Positions 9,035-16,657 of a stretch of 64,000 nucleotides of DNA are shown here, piece by piece (positions within the stretch are counted from its first letter, which is position 1; the number at the start of each line of letters is the position of its first letter). A program made the position numbers and the translations under genes. The stretch is from Clostridia bacterium (GTDB taxonomy: Bacteria > Bacillota > Clostridia > Oscillospirales > Acutalibacteraceae): positions 62,001 to 126,000 of the forward strand of contig JAFZUV010000011.1 in the NCBI GenBank assembly GCA_017618135.1, read 5' to 3'. The notes beneath the pieces are model-generated. The model searched no databases. It had not been told where the DNA came from and was given only the letters and a program-made list of their open reading frames with translations.

Positions 9035-9402
9035 TTACAATTTCACCGATAGGCAATAAAATGCAAATTGATTATTATTTTCAAAACGCAGGACTAAAGG
9101 CTGATTATAATTCCGGTTGTGTTGAGGCGCGGTTATCGGACAAAGTGATAGGTTATTGCCTTTACAATTTGTATGATAAGGGAATAACCATATTCAGAAT
9201 AATCCCTGAAAATGATGTTTTGTTGGCTGACGGTATATTAAGGTCAACTCTTTATGTCGCAGCGCAAAGGTGCGCTATGGACGCAAGGTATGAAGGCGCT
9301 GATGTTGAAATCCTGCTTGAAAAACTCGACTTTATTCTTGATAAAAGCAACAGGACTATTGATATTGATAAGCTATTCAGAGGTTGTTCGTGTAATGTTT
9401 AA
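9031..9402 (+). CDS. Conserved hypothetical protein, possibly GNAT-like fragment
   Basis: A 123-residue cytosolic protein that I do not recognise. A two-strand element (VIGYCLYNLYDKGITIFRI) followed by a helix (GILRSTLYVAAQRCAMDARY) resembles the central strands and long helix of an acetyltransferase fold, but the acetyl-CoA loop is absent. The C-terminal half is a short helical region ending in CSCNV. It is translationally coupled to rluB (ATGA overlap). Confidence 0.65.
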   Translation: MITISPIGNKMQIDYYFQNAGLKADYNSGCVEARLSDKVIGYCLYNLYDKGITIFRIIPENDVLLADGILRSTLYVAAQRCAMDARYEGADVEILLEKLDFILDKSNRTIDIDKLFRGCSCNV

Positions 9403-9410
9403 AAAAGTTC

Positions 9411-9439
9411 TTGCAAATTTGGGAAAAGTGTGATATCAT
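9411..9439 (+). promoter_or_regulatory. Promoter of secG
   Basis: TTGCAA at 9411-9416 and TATCAT at 9434-9439 are separated by 17 bases, a good vegetative promoter ahead of secG. Confidence 0.75.
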
Positions 9440-9491
9440 ATCCTTTACTGAAATGTTGCGATTTCGCGCTTTATATACGGAGGTTATTAAA

Positions 9492-9740
9492 ATGAGTGTT
9501 TGGGAAATAATTTTGGGTATAGCCGTTGTTTTGGTTTCATTGTTCATTATTGTTGTTATCCTGCTTCAGCAGGGTCACAGAGCCGGTATTACGGGTGCAA
9601 TATCCGGCGGTGCCGATACATTCCTTTCGAAAAACAAAGCACGAACCTTTGATGCTACTCTCGCGCGTTTTACAAAGTACATTGCGATATTGTTCTTTAT
9701 ACTTGCGCTTGTGGCAAACTTTATTGCGCTTAAAAAGTAA
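9492..9740 (+). CDS. secG: Preprotein translocase subunit SecG
   Basis: An 82-residue membrane subunit of the SecYEG channel that stimulates preprotein translocation. Two hydrophobic helices (about 4-24 and 56-76) flank the conserved loop LLQQGHRAGITGAISGGADTF. The ATG at 9492 has an ideal RBS (GGAGG at 9478-9482). It has its own promoter and a strong terminator, so it is monocistronic here; in many Firmicutes rnr and smpB follow it, and they are absent. Confidence 0.95.
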   Translation: MSVWEIILGIAVVLVSLFIIVVILLQQGHRAGITGAISGGADTFLSKNKARTFDATLARFTKYIAILFFILALVANFIALKK

Positions 9741-9755
9741 AAACAAAAAAGTGAT

Positions 9756-9787
9756 TACTTCCCGGATTTTTCGGGAAGTATTTTTTT
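9756..9787 (+). terminator. Terminator after secG
   Basis: Perfect nine-base stem TACTTCCCG / CGGGAAGTA followed by seven T. Confidence 0.92.
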
Positions 9788-9864
9788 GCCTTCAATTAAG
9801 TAGTGCAATAAAGCAAATTTCATATATATTTTTTGTGCAGGCATACAAAAATGCGCAAAGGCAC

Positions 9865-9893
9865 TTTACAACTTTAGCGTAATAAAGTATAAT
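9865..9893 (+). promoter_or_regulatory. Promoter of the amino-acid ABC operon
   Basis: TTTACA (9865-9870), a 17-base spacer and a perfect TATAAT (9888-9893). A small GAGC/GCTC hairpin lies in the short leader ahead of the RBS AAGGAG. Confidence 0.8.
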
Positions 9894-9933
9894 TTTATCA
9901 TTAAAAGGAGCGTTTGCTCAAAAGGAGATTGAA

Positions 9934-10725
9934 ATGAAAAAAATTATTGCGATTATGTTGGCACTCGTTATGATGCTTTCTTTTGCCGCATGCGGCAAGG
10001 ATAGCTCTAAAAAGACCTTTACAATGGGAATTGATCCCGAATATCCGCCCTTCAGCAGCATCGGGGATGACGGTGAGTATACCGGGTTTGATGTTGAGGT
10101 ATGTAAAGCTGTTTGTGATAAGCTCGGTTGGGAATTTGAGGTGTTTGGCGTTAACTGGGATCAAAAACTTGTTCAGCTTGATGCCAAAGAATGCGATTGT
10201 GTATGGTCCGGTATGACTATTCTTGATAGCATGAAAAAATCAGGCTATGTAATATCCGAGCCTTATTATTACAATACCCAAGTGCTCGTTGTAGGAGCTG
10301 ATAGTGACATCAAATCTTCTAAAGACCTTAAAAACAAGGTGGTTGCGGTTCAGCTCGGCACTTCCGGTGAGTCTTTGCTCAATGAGGATTTAAGCGGTTT
10401 AAAAGATACATTTAAAGAGCTTGTCACTTGCGACAGCTTCCTTAAATGCTTTACTGAGCTCGAGGGCGGCGCTGTTGACGCGGTATTTGTTGATTACCCG
10501 GTTGCCAAATCTTATGTTGAGGATAAGACGGACAAGCTTTCGATAATAAATGAAGAATTGGGTGCTGAGGAATACGGAATTGCTTTCAGAAAGGGCGACG
10601 AAGAGACTTGCAAGGCTGTAGATGATGCGGTTCAGGAGCTTGTTAAAGACGGGACCTATGCAAAGATTGCTGAAAAGTATCCCGATATTATTGACAATTT
10701 GATTTTCCTGAATACCGATAAATAG
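9934..10725 (+). CDS. Amino-acid ABC transporter substrate-binding lipoprotein
   Basis: A 263-residue lipoprotein of the SBP_bac_3 family that captures a polar amino acid outside the cell. The signal peptide ends in the lipobox SFAAC, with the lipidated Cys at residue 20. Domain signatures TMGIDPEYPPFSS, YTGFDVEVCKAVCDKLG and the C-terminal GIAFRKGDEE follow. The ligand (cystine, polar amino acid or other) cannot be assigned. It heads the operon with its own promoter, and a hairpin downstream probably sets its higher mRNA level relative to the permease. Confidence 0.93.
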   Translation: MKKIIAIMLALVMMLSFAACGKDSSKKTFTMGIDPEYPPFSSIGDDGEYTGFDVEVCKAVCDKLGWEFEVFGVNWDQKLVQLDAKECDCVWSGMTILDSMKKSGYVISEPYYYNTQVLVVGADSDIKSSKDLKNKVVAVQLGTSGESLLNEDLSGLKDTFKELVTCDSFLKCFTELEGGAVDAVFVDYPVAKSYVEDKTDKLSIINEELGAEEYGIAFRKGDEETCKAVDDAVQELVKDGTYAKIAEKYPDIIDNLIFLNTDK

Positions 10726-10741
10726 TGTAGAAAATAAAGGA

Positions 10742-10770
10742 TTAAAGCCTCCCGTGAAAGGAGGCTTTAA
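10742..10770 (+). terminator. Intercistronic hairpin (attenuator or mRNA stabiliser)
   Basis: An 11-base perfect stem TTAAAGCCTCC / GGAGGCTTTAA with a seven-base loop sits between the binding-protein and permease genes. No T-run follows, so it more likely protects the upstream mRNA or partly attenuates than terminates. Confidence 0.6.
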
Positions 10771-10798
10771 CTTGCGCTTATAGAAATGAGGTTTAGCA

Positions 10799-11449
10799 TT
10801 GTCTTTGCAAATGATTTTTATAAAAATGGGCGAGGGCTTCGGGAAGACTTGCGCTATTTTCTTTTTGACCTTGCTTTTTTCATTGCCGCTCGGTATGATC
10901 ATATCCTTTATGCGTATGAGCAAAAATACGGTAGTTTCAAAAATTACGCAATTTGTTGTTTCGGTGCTTCGAGGAACACCGCTTATGCTTCAGTTGCTTG
11001 CTGTTACATACGGTCCTTATTACCTTTTTAATATCAGCGTTTCAAGAAATAAGCTTATACCCGTTGTCATAGCATTTTCAGTAAATTATGCCGCGTATTT
11101 TTCCGAGATATATCGGGGCGGTATTGAATCTATATCCGTAGGTCAGTATGAAGCCGCCGCAATATTAGGCTATAGCAAAGTGCAAACATTTATAAGGATT
11201 ATCTTACCACAGGTTATAAGAAGGATTTTGCCAAGTGTTACAAATGAAATAGTGACGCTTGTTAAGGATACTTCCATAGCGTTTACCGTTTCATATCAGG
11301 AAATGTTTACAATAGGTAAGCAGATAGCAAATTCCCAAACAAGTTTTACTCCTTTTTTAGTGGCAGGAGTGTTCTATTATGTGTTCAACGCAATAGTGGG
11401 ATTAGTTATGGGTAAAATTGAAAAATCAATGAGCTATTATAAGCAGTAG
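10799..11449 (+). CDS. Amino-acid ABC transporter permease
   Basis: A 216-residue inner-membrane permease of the HisM/GlnP family with about five transmembrane helices. The EAA loop that contacts the ATPase reads [35 protein letters not shown] and [20 protein letters not shown] are further family hallmarks. The start is TTG at 10799, supported by GAGG (10788-10791). It sits after the intercistronic hairpin and ten bases before the ATPase gene. Confidence 0.93.
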   Translation: MSLQMIFIKMGEGFGKTCAIFFLTLLFSLPLGMIISFMRMSKNTVVSKITQFVVSVLRGTPLMLQLLAVTYGPYYLFNISVSRNKLIPVVIAFSVNYAAYFSEIYRGGIESISVGQYEAAAILGYSKVQTFIRIILPQVIRRILPSVTNEIVTLVKDTSIAFTVSYQEMFTIGKQIANSQTSFTPFLVAGVFYYVFNAIVGLVMGKIEKSMSYYKQ

Positions 11450-11459
11450 GAGCGGCAAA

Positions 11460-12215
11460 ATGAATGTTTTGGAAATGACAAATATAAAAAAATCATTCGG
11501 CGATAATAATGTGTTAAAAGGTATATCCTTTCATGTCGACAGTGGCGAAGTAGTGTCGATTATAGGTACATCAGGGGGCGGTAAATCAACATTGCTCAGA
11601 TGTGCCACATTACTTGAAACTGTTGATGACGGAATAATATCCTATATGGGCGAGAATGTAACATATAAAGATGGTAACGGGAAGCTTTGTTACGCTAAAG
11701 ATCTCAATCGTTTTAAAAAGGTTTTCGGTCTCGTTTTTCAAAGCTTTAATCTGTTTCCTCATTTTTCAGTACTCAAAAATGTAATGGACGCGCCTGTAAC
11801 CGTGTTGAATCGTAATAAGGCAGAAGTAAAAGAAGAGTGCTTGGAGCTGCTTGAGAAAATGGGGCTTTCAGATAAAGTGGACGCGTATCCGTGCGAGTTG
11901 TCCGGCGGTCAGCAACAGAGAGTATCAATAGTAAGAGCACTTGCAATGAAACCGGATATACTGTTCTTTGATGAGCCTACAAGTGCGCTTGACCCCGAGC
12001 TTACAGGTGAAGTTTTAAAGGTTATCAAACAACTTGCAGAAGAGAAAATGACCATGGTAATAGTGACTCACGAAATGGCGTTTGCGCGTGCTGTATCCGA
12101 CAGGGTGGTTTTCATTGACAAGGGAATGATTGCCGAGCAGGGAACTCCTGAGGAGGTTTTCGGCAACACAAGAAACGAAAGGACAAAGCAGTTCTTACAG
12201 AACTATGGCAAATAA
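11460..12215 (+). CDS. Amino-acid ABC transporter ATP-binding protein
   Basis: A 251-residue ATPase that drives the importer from the cytosolic face. Walker [10 protein letters not shown], the Q-loop [11 protein letters not shown], signature [11 protein letters not shown], Walker [13 protein letters not shown] and switch His (VTHEMAFAR) are all intact. It is closest to the GlnQ/HisP/TcyN group. The stop overlaps the start of the racemase-like gene by one base, so the two are coupled. Confidence 0.95.
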   Translation: MNVLEMTNIKKSFGDNNVLKGISFHVDSGEVVSIIGTSGGGKSTLLRCATLLETVDDGIISYMGENVTYKDGNGKLCYAKDLNRFKKVFGLVFQSFNLFPHFSVLKNVMDAPVTVLNRNKAEVKEECLELLEKMGLSDKVDAYPCELSGGQQQRVSIVRALAMKPDILFFDEPTSALDPELTGEVLKVIKQLAEEKMTMVIVTHEMAFARAVSDRVVFIDKGMIAEQGTPEEVFGNTRNERTKQFLQNYGK

Positions 12216-12976
12216 TGGAAGTTAAGTATTATTTAGCGGATCCTGCCGGTAATATAACCGCGCTTGTTATTTACTGTTCAAATATGGACATTAAATTGGT
12301 TACAAAAAAGATAATGCAGGAAAATAAAAGTGTTGAACAGGTTGGCTTTGTGCATTTTTCGGATAGCAATATAAAGCTTCGTATGTCCGGTGATGAGTTT
12401 TGCGGTAACGCCACGATGTCCGCCGCCGCGCTCTGTTATTTGTTGTCAGGCAAGCGAGGAGTGTATGAAACAAGCGTAAGTGTATTCGGAACAAAAAAAC
12501 CGATTGATGTTTCTGTAGAGGCCAAAGACGGCTGTTTTAAATGCAAATGTGAGATTAAAAAGCCTTATGAGGAAAAAACGATTAAGTTCTGCGCAAACGG
12601 TTATGAGTATCAGTACCCCCTTGTTGTTTTTGAGGGGATTATGCATATTGTTGCTGATGAAATGTTAAATGAGCCCATAGCTGAAAGCGTAATTAGGAAT
12701 TTGGCGTACAAACTTGATACAAAGGCGCTTGGAATTATGCTTTTAAGCAAAGATAAAACACATTTAAACCCCCTTGTCTATGTTAAAGATACCGATACTT
12801 TGTTTTTCGAAAAGTCCTGTGCAAGCGGGAGCTGCGCTGTGGGAACGCTTATATGTAAGCCCGGAGAGGAAATAAATTTATATCAGCCCGGCGGAGTTAT
12901 AAATGTATTGAACGGGGACGACCTAAAGCTTTCAGTGGATATCAGAATCGGCAACTGTCACTTTATGGAGGTTTAG
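12215..12976 (+). CDS. DapF-fold amino-acid racemase/epimerase-like protein
   Basis: A 253-residue PLP-independent racemase-like protein. DapF-fold enzymes invert the alpha carbon using two cysteines; here they appear as SGDEFCGNATMSAA (C63) and KSCASGSCAVG (C202). The sequence is divergent from housekeeping diaminopimelate epimerase, lacking its usual N-terminal Asn motifs, and is nearer in layout to histidine-racemase (CntK) or hydroxyproline-epimerase relatives. Its one-base overlap with an amino-acid importer ATPase suggests it acts on the imported amino acid, which is inference. A true DapF role remains possible. Confidence 0.75.
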   Translation: MEVKYYLADPAGNITALVIYCSNMDIKLVTKKIMQENKSVEQVGFVHFSDSNIKLRMSGDEFCGNATMSAAALCYLLSGKRGVYETSVSVFGTKKPIDVSVEAKDGCFKCKCEIKKPYEEKTIKFCANGYEYQYPLVVFEGIMHIVADEMLNEPIAESVIRNLAYKLDTKALGIMLLSKDKTHLNPLVYVKDTDTLFFEKSCASGSCAVGTLICKPGEEINLYQPGGVINVLNGDDLKLSVDIRIGNCHFMEV

Positions 12977-12977
12977 A

Positions 12978-13253
12978 ATGCAAAAGAAATCAGTCTCAAA
13001 AAAAGATATTGAAAACCTTTTTGAAGTAATTGTTAAAATAAATTCCGTAAAGGACTGCAAAACTCTTTTTGAGGATCTGTGTACGGATAAAGAAATTGAA
13101 CAGATGGCGCAGCGTATCAAGGCGGCAAAATTGCTTATAGACGGTAATACTTATAATCAAGTAATTGAGCAGACTGATATATCCTCAGCTACACTATGCA
13201 GAGTCTCACGCTGCGTTCAGTACGGTAAAGGCTATAAGAATTTTGTAAAATAG
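12978..13253 (+). CDS. YerC/YecD family TrpR-related transcriptional regulator
   Basis: A 91-residue helical DNA-binding protein of the TrpR superfamily. The helix-turn-helix lies at about 50-80 (NTYNQVIEQTDISSATLCRV), and the preceding LCTDKEIEQMAQRIKAAKLL is typical of the YerC branch. It follows the racemase by one base and closes the operon, so it may regulate the amino-acid importer. No effector can be named from sequence. Confidence 0.88.
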   Translation: MQKKSVSKKDIENLFEVIVKINSVKDCKTLFEDLCTDKEIEQMAQRIKAAKLLIDGNTYNQVIEQTDISSATLCRVSRCVQYGKGYKNFVK

Positions 13254-13284
13254 GCGCAAAAACTGTCAAATCGCATAAAAATAC

Positions 13285-13313
13285 TTGACAATATGGTAAA
13301 ACTAATGTATCAT
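13285..13313 (+). promoter_or_regulatory. Promoter of the sigma-factor gene
   Basis: Consensus TTGACA (13285-13290), 17-base spacer, TATCAT (13308-13313). It fixes the sigma start at the ATG at 13353, because upstream in-frame codons overlap the promoter. Confidence 0.85.
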
Positions 13314-13352
13314 TGGTATAAATGTACATTAAGTTTAGAATTTGGTAACCGG

Positions 13353-13925
13353 ATGGAAGATGTAAAATTTGAAAACTGCTCGGATGAGCAGTTAGCGGCT
13401 CATATAAAGTCTGGAGATTATGCGCACTTTTTTGTGTTGCGTAACAGATATATGCCCTACATAATTAAGTCTGCTTCAAAATACAAGTCTCTTGTTGATG
13501 AGGAGGATTTAATAAGTGAGGGCGTATTGGCGCTTTTTGTGGCTGCTAAGTCGTACAAGCAGGAAAAATCATCTTTTAAAGCTTTTGCGTTTTTGTGTAT
13601 TGAAAGGGCGATTGTTAATCAGTATCGGCGTTCAAAAGCGTTAAAACGCATACCTGCTGAGCTGATATCTTCAATAGATGGTTTGGATATTGCCGACAGC
13701 AATAATCCCGAGAGTTTATTTATTGAAAAAGAAAGTACAGATAGTATTATTTGCACGGTGAAAGATAGGCTTTCGGATTATGAGTACAAAGTTTTTTGCG
13801 AATTCATATGCGGCAAGAGCTATAAAGAAATCGCGCAAGAGTTTAATAAGTCAAACAAGTCTGTAGATAATGCGTTAAAGCGCGTTAGGGCAAAAATTGC
13901 AGGTTTTATGGTTGATAATAAATAA
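13353..13925 (+). CDS. RNA polymerase sigma-70 family factor, SigH-like
   Basis: A 190-residue sigma factor with region 2 (IKSASKYKSLVDEEDLISEG, then FKAFAFLCIERAIVNQYRR) and region 4 (LSDYEYKVFCEFICGKSYKEIAQ with a helix-turn-helix through NKSVDNALKRVRAKI). Layout and length match SigH, which starts the sporulation cascade in Firmicutes. In many genomes sigH lies between rpmG and mrnC; it is here alone, so a SigH paralogue is possible. It has its own consensus promoter. Confidence 0.85.
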   Translation: MEDVKFENCSDEQLAAHIKSGDYAHFFVLRNRYMPYIIKSASKYKSLVDEEDLISEGVLALFVAAKSYKQEKSSFKAFAFLCIERAIVNQYRRSKALKRIPAELISSIDGLDIADSNNPESLFIEKESTDSIICTVKDRLSDYEYKVFCEFICGKSYKEIAQEFNKSNKSVDNALKRVRAKIAGFMVDNK

Positions 13926-14037
13926 GCGGCAGTATTGTCGTATATATGCCCAAGTAGCTTAAGTAAGCAAAGCGTTGTATTCAGAGATGTCGGTGCAATT
14001 CCGTCCGGGGCTATTAAAACAAGAGAGGTACAAAAGG
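13926..14037 (+). other. Unassigned 5' leader of the zinc-ribbon gene
   Basis: The 112-base gap holds a short palindrome (GCTTAAGTAAGC, 13958-13969 region) and GGTGCAATTCC (about 14000-14010) inside a CGG/CCG mini-stem. That 11-mer resembles the conserved GGTGNAANTCC segment of cobalamin riboswitches, but the remaining conserved boxes are missing. I do not assign a riboswitch. Confidence 0.3.
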
Positions 14038-14406
14038 ATGTTTGAGGACAAAACTTTAGTCTGCAAGGACTGCGGAGAGGAGTTTGTTTTCACAGCCCGT
14101 GAACAGGAATTTTATGAATCCAAAGGCTTTGAAAATGAACCGTTGCGTTGCAAACCGTGCCGCGATAAGCGCAAGAATGCTGCAAGGGGTCCGCGCGAGA
14201 TGCATGAGGCGACCTGCGCCGCTTGCGGTGGTGTTGCGCGTATTCCGTTTGCTCCGCGTGAGGATCGACCGGTATATTGCAGCGAATGCTTCGCGAAAAT
14301 GAAGGAAAATGAAGCTACGGCGGCTGTTGCCACCGAAGAATCGGCTGAAGCTCCTGATACTGAAGTGGTTACTGAGGAACCCGCAGTAGAAGAGTCGGCT
14401 GAATAA
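14038..14406 (+). CDS. Zinc-ribbon domain protein (zf-trcl type)
   Basis: A 122-residue protein with two zinc knuckles. The first, LVCKDCGEEFVFTAREQEFY followed by LRCKPCRDKRK (residues 6-45), is the probable zinc-ribbon trcl domain. The second is CAACGGVARIPFAPREDRPV then YCSECF (about 58-88). A 30-residue Glu/Ala/Val tail follows. Such proteins probably bind nucleic acid or RNA polymerase, but function is unproven. The ATG at 14038 has GAGG at 14024-14027. Confidence 0.85.
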   Translation: MFEDKTLVCKDCGEEFVFTAREQEFYESKGFENEPLRCKPCRDKRKNAARGPREMHEATCAACGGVARIPFAPREDRPVYCSECFAKMKENEATAAVATEESAEAPDTEVVTEEPAVEESAE

Positions 14407-14420
14407 TTTTTCGCATTTAT

Positions 14421-14450
14421 GGCGCTCTCATTGTTGGGGGCGTCTTTTTT
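14421..14450 (+). terminator. Terminator after the zinc-ribbon gene
   Basis: Stem GGCGCTC / GGGCGTC with G-U wobbles, followed by six T. Confidence 0.7.
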
Positions 14451-14535
14451 AATTTAATAATTTAAGAACTGATTATTCATATTTTTGTAATAATATTATT
14501 GTAGAATTGTGTCGTAAAAACATTAGGAGTGGATT

Positions 14536-15225
14536 ATGGAAAACCAGAAAATACTTATAGTAGACGATGATTCGAATATATGTGAGCTTTTGCGTATGTA
14601 TCTCCAAAAGGATGGCTTTGATACTGCAATCGCTTCAGATGGAGAACAGGCAGTAGAGCTTGCCGCGCGTTATAATCCTGATTTGATACTGCTTGATATT
14701 ATGATGCCGCGACTTGACGGTTGGCAGGTATGCAGAGCGGTCAGAAAAACAAGCGAAGTGCCCATTATTATGATTACGGCAAAAGGCGAAGTGTTTGATA
14801 AAATATTGGGACTTGAACTGGGAGCTGATGATTACATAAGCAAACCCTTTGATAGCAAGGAGGTAATTGCGCGTATAAAAGCCGTGCTAAGGCGGAGCAG
14901 TGAAAAATTGAAGAACAACGCTATAAAAGAGGTCCGCTTTGATAAACTTGTTATAAATCTTACTAATTATGAGCTTGCGGTGGATGGTAAGCGTATAGAT
15001 ACGCCTCCTAAGGAACTTGAGCTGATATTTCATCTCGCAAGTAATCCCAACCGTGTATATACACGTGATCAGTTGCTGGATGAGGTTTGGGGATTTGATT
15101 ATTATGGCGATTCCCGCACGGTTGATGTCCATGTTAAACGGCTTCGTGAAAAGCTTGAAAATGTATCTGATAAATGGTCGCTGAAAACCGTTTGGGGCGT
15201 AGGATATAAGTTTGAGGTCAGATGA
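14536..15225 (+). CDS. OmpR-family response regulator
   Basis: A 229-residue DNA-binding response regulator. The receiver domain (1-118) has the acidic pocket VDDD, phosphoacceptor LLDIMMPRLDG (D near 54), the switch Thr in IMITAKG and Lys in ISKPFD. The winged-helix output domain (about 130-229) ends in RTVDVHVKRLREKLE and GVGYKFE. It overlaps the kinase gene by four bases. The HtrA and SpoIVB genes downstream suggest envelope stress as the signal, which is inference. Confidence 0.95.
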   Translation: MENQKILIVDDDSNICELLRMYLQKDGFDTAIASDGEQAVELAARYNPDLILLDIMMPRLDGWQVCRAVRKTSEVPIIMITAKGEVFDKILGLELGADDYISKPFDSKEVIARIKAVLRRSSEKLKNNAIKEVRFDKLVINLTNYELAVDGKRIDTPPKELELIFHLASNPNRVYTRDQLLDEVWGFDYYGDSRTVDVHVKRLREKLENVSDKWSLKTVWGVGYKFEVR

Positions 15226-16643
15226 TGAGAAGCCGCATATTTAAAAAGTATTTTTTCGGTTTCGCTTTCATAGTGATTATAAGCTTTTCCGTTATGTTGC
15301 TTTTGTTGTTTATTACATATAACAACCGGTTATCAGAGGAGAAACATACCGAGCTTAAAAGCGCATGCAATTCCGTTTCCGATATTCTGACAGATTTGAA
15401 AGAAGGCAATATAGCCGAAAGCGCCAGAGCCGCTCATTTCTTTATGGCAAATATATCGGAGGTGATGAATTGTGATGTATATGTAACCGACAAAAGCGGA
15501 AAAATTATTATATGTATGTGCAACGAGTATGAGGAAAACGGTAGTTGTGAGCATACGGGGAATAAAATCAAAGCCGAACAATTAAAGCGCATAGCTGCAG
15601 ATAAAGAAAGCTTTGGCACGGTGGGGATATATTCTACACCCCGTTATATTGCGGCGGAAGTTATAGAATTTGATGAAGAGATTAAAGGGTATGTTTTTGC
15701 TTCATCTTCATCCGAATCGGTAAAAGGTTTGCTTATAAAATCGCTAAAAATCTATGTGCTGTGTGCAACACCTCCACTTGTTATAATGTTTTTGGCGCTT
15801 TATGTTTTAACATATAGGATGAATAAGCCGTTAAAGCTTATGTCGCAAGCCGCGCACGCTATGTCAAAAGGCGATTTTTCAATTAGGATACCCGTTACAG
15901 GAGATGATGAAATCGGAGAGCTTGCCGCGTCGTTTAATAAAATGACTAACTCGCTTTCCCGCCTCGAGGAAACACGGAAGAGCTTTATTGCCAATGTATC
16001 GCATGAGATGAGAACTCCTATGACTACCATCGGCGGATTTATTGACGGAATTGTTGACGGTACGATTGAACCGGAAAAACAAAGCTATTATTTGAATATT
16101 GTATCCGGTGAGATAAAGAGATTGTCCCGGATGATACAGTCTATGCTTGACCTTTCCAGGCTTGAATCAAGTGAATTCGTGCTGAAAAGAGATGTTTTCG
16201 ATTTAAGGGAACAAATACTTAATATTGTAATAAGCCAAGAACAGCGTATTGAAGAAAAGAAAATAGAGATTAAAGGGCTTGACTCCTTGCCGTCCGTAAC
16301 CGTTAACGCTGATAAGGATCTTATTTACCAAGCGGTATATAATCTTCTTGATAACGCAATTAAATTTACCAATGAGGGTGGATATATACAGTTTGAGCTT
16401 AGTGTTGATACTGCAGGTGTAAACTTTAATATAACCAACAGCGGAAAAGGCATACCACAAGCAGATTTACCGTATATTTTTGACAGGTTTTATAAGCTTG
16501 ACAAGTCGCGTGCGGCAAATAAGAGCAGTATGGGGTTGGGACTCTATATAGTAAAAACAATTATTAAAAATCACGGCGGAACAGTCAGCGTAACAAGTAT
16601 AGAAAATAAGTTTACGCGTTTCAGCTTTGTTTTAAAGATTTGA
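15222..16643 (+). CDS. Sensor histidine kinase (HAMP-HisKA-HATPase)
   Basis: A 473-residue membrane kinase. TM1 is at about 9-30, then an extracellular sensor region of ~150 residues, TM2 around 175-197, HAMP (KPLKLMSQAAHAMSKGDFSI), HisKA (FIANVSHEMRTPMTTIGG, phospho-His) and HATPase_c (VYNLLDNAIKFT, GKGIPQ, GLGLYIVK). The extracellular loop has three cysteines plus a histidine in close spacing (CMCNEYEENGSCEH), which could bind metal or form a redox-sensitive disulfide. It pairs with the overlapping response regulator. Confidence 0.95.
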   Translation: MMRSRIFKKYFFGFAFIVIISFSVMLLLLFITYNNRLSEEKHTELKSACNSVSDILTDLKEGNIAESARAAHFFMANISEVMNCDVYVTDKSGKIIICMCNEYEENGSCEHTGNKIKAEQLKRIAADKESFGTVGIYSTPRYIAAEVIEFDEEIKGYVFASSSSESVKGLLIKSLKIYVLCATPPLVIMFLALYVLTYRMNKPLKLMSQAAHAMSKGDFSIRIPVTGDDEIGELAASFNKMTNSLSRLEETRKSFIANVSHEMRTPMTTIGGFIDGIVDGTIEPEKQSYYLNIVSGEIKRLSRMIQSMLDLSRLESSEFVLKRDVFDLREQILNIVISQEQRIEEKKIEIKGLDSLPSVTVNADKDLIYQAVYNLLDNAIKFTNEGGYIQFELSVDTAGVNFNITNSGKGIPQADLPYIFDRFYKLDKSRAANKSSMGLGLYIVKTIIKNHGGTVSVTSIENKFTRFSFVLKI

Positions 16644-16657
16644 AGGTGGGTATAAAA

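Noticed and set aside
13293-13352. Longer sigma-factor start at 13293
   Set aside because: The codon lies between the -35 and -10 of a consensus promoter, so it would not be transcribed from it.
13998-14012. Cobalamin riboswitch or tRNA fragment before the zinc-ribbon gene
   Set aside because: Only one 11-base motif matches; the other conserved boxes and a full cloverleaf are absent.
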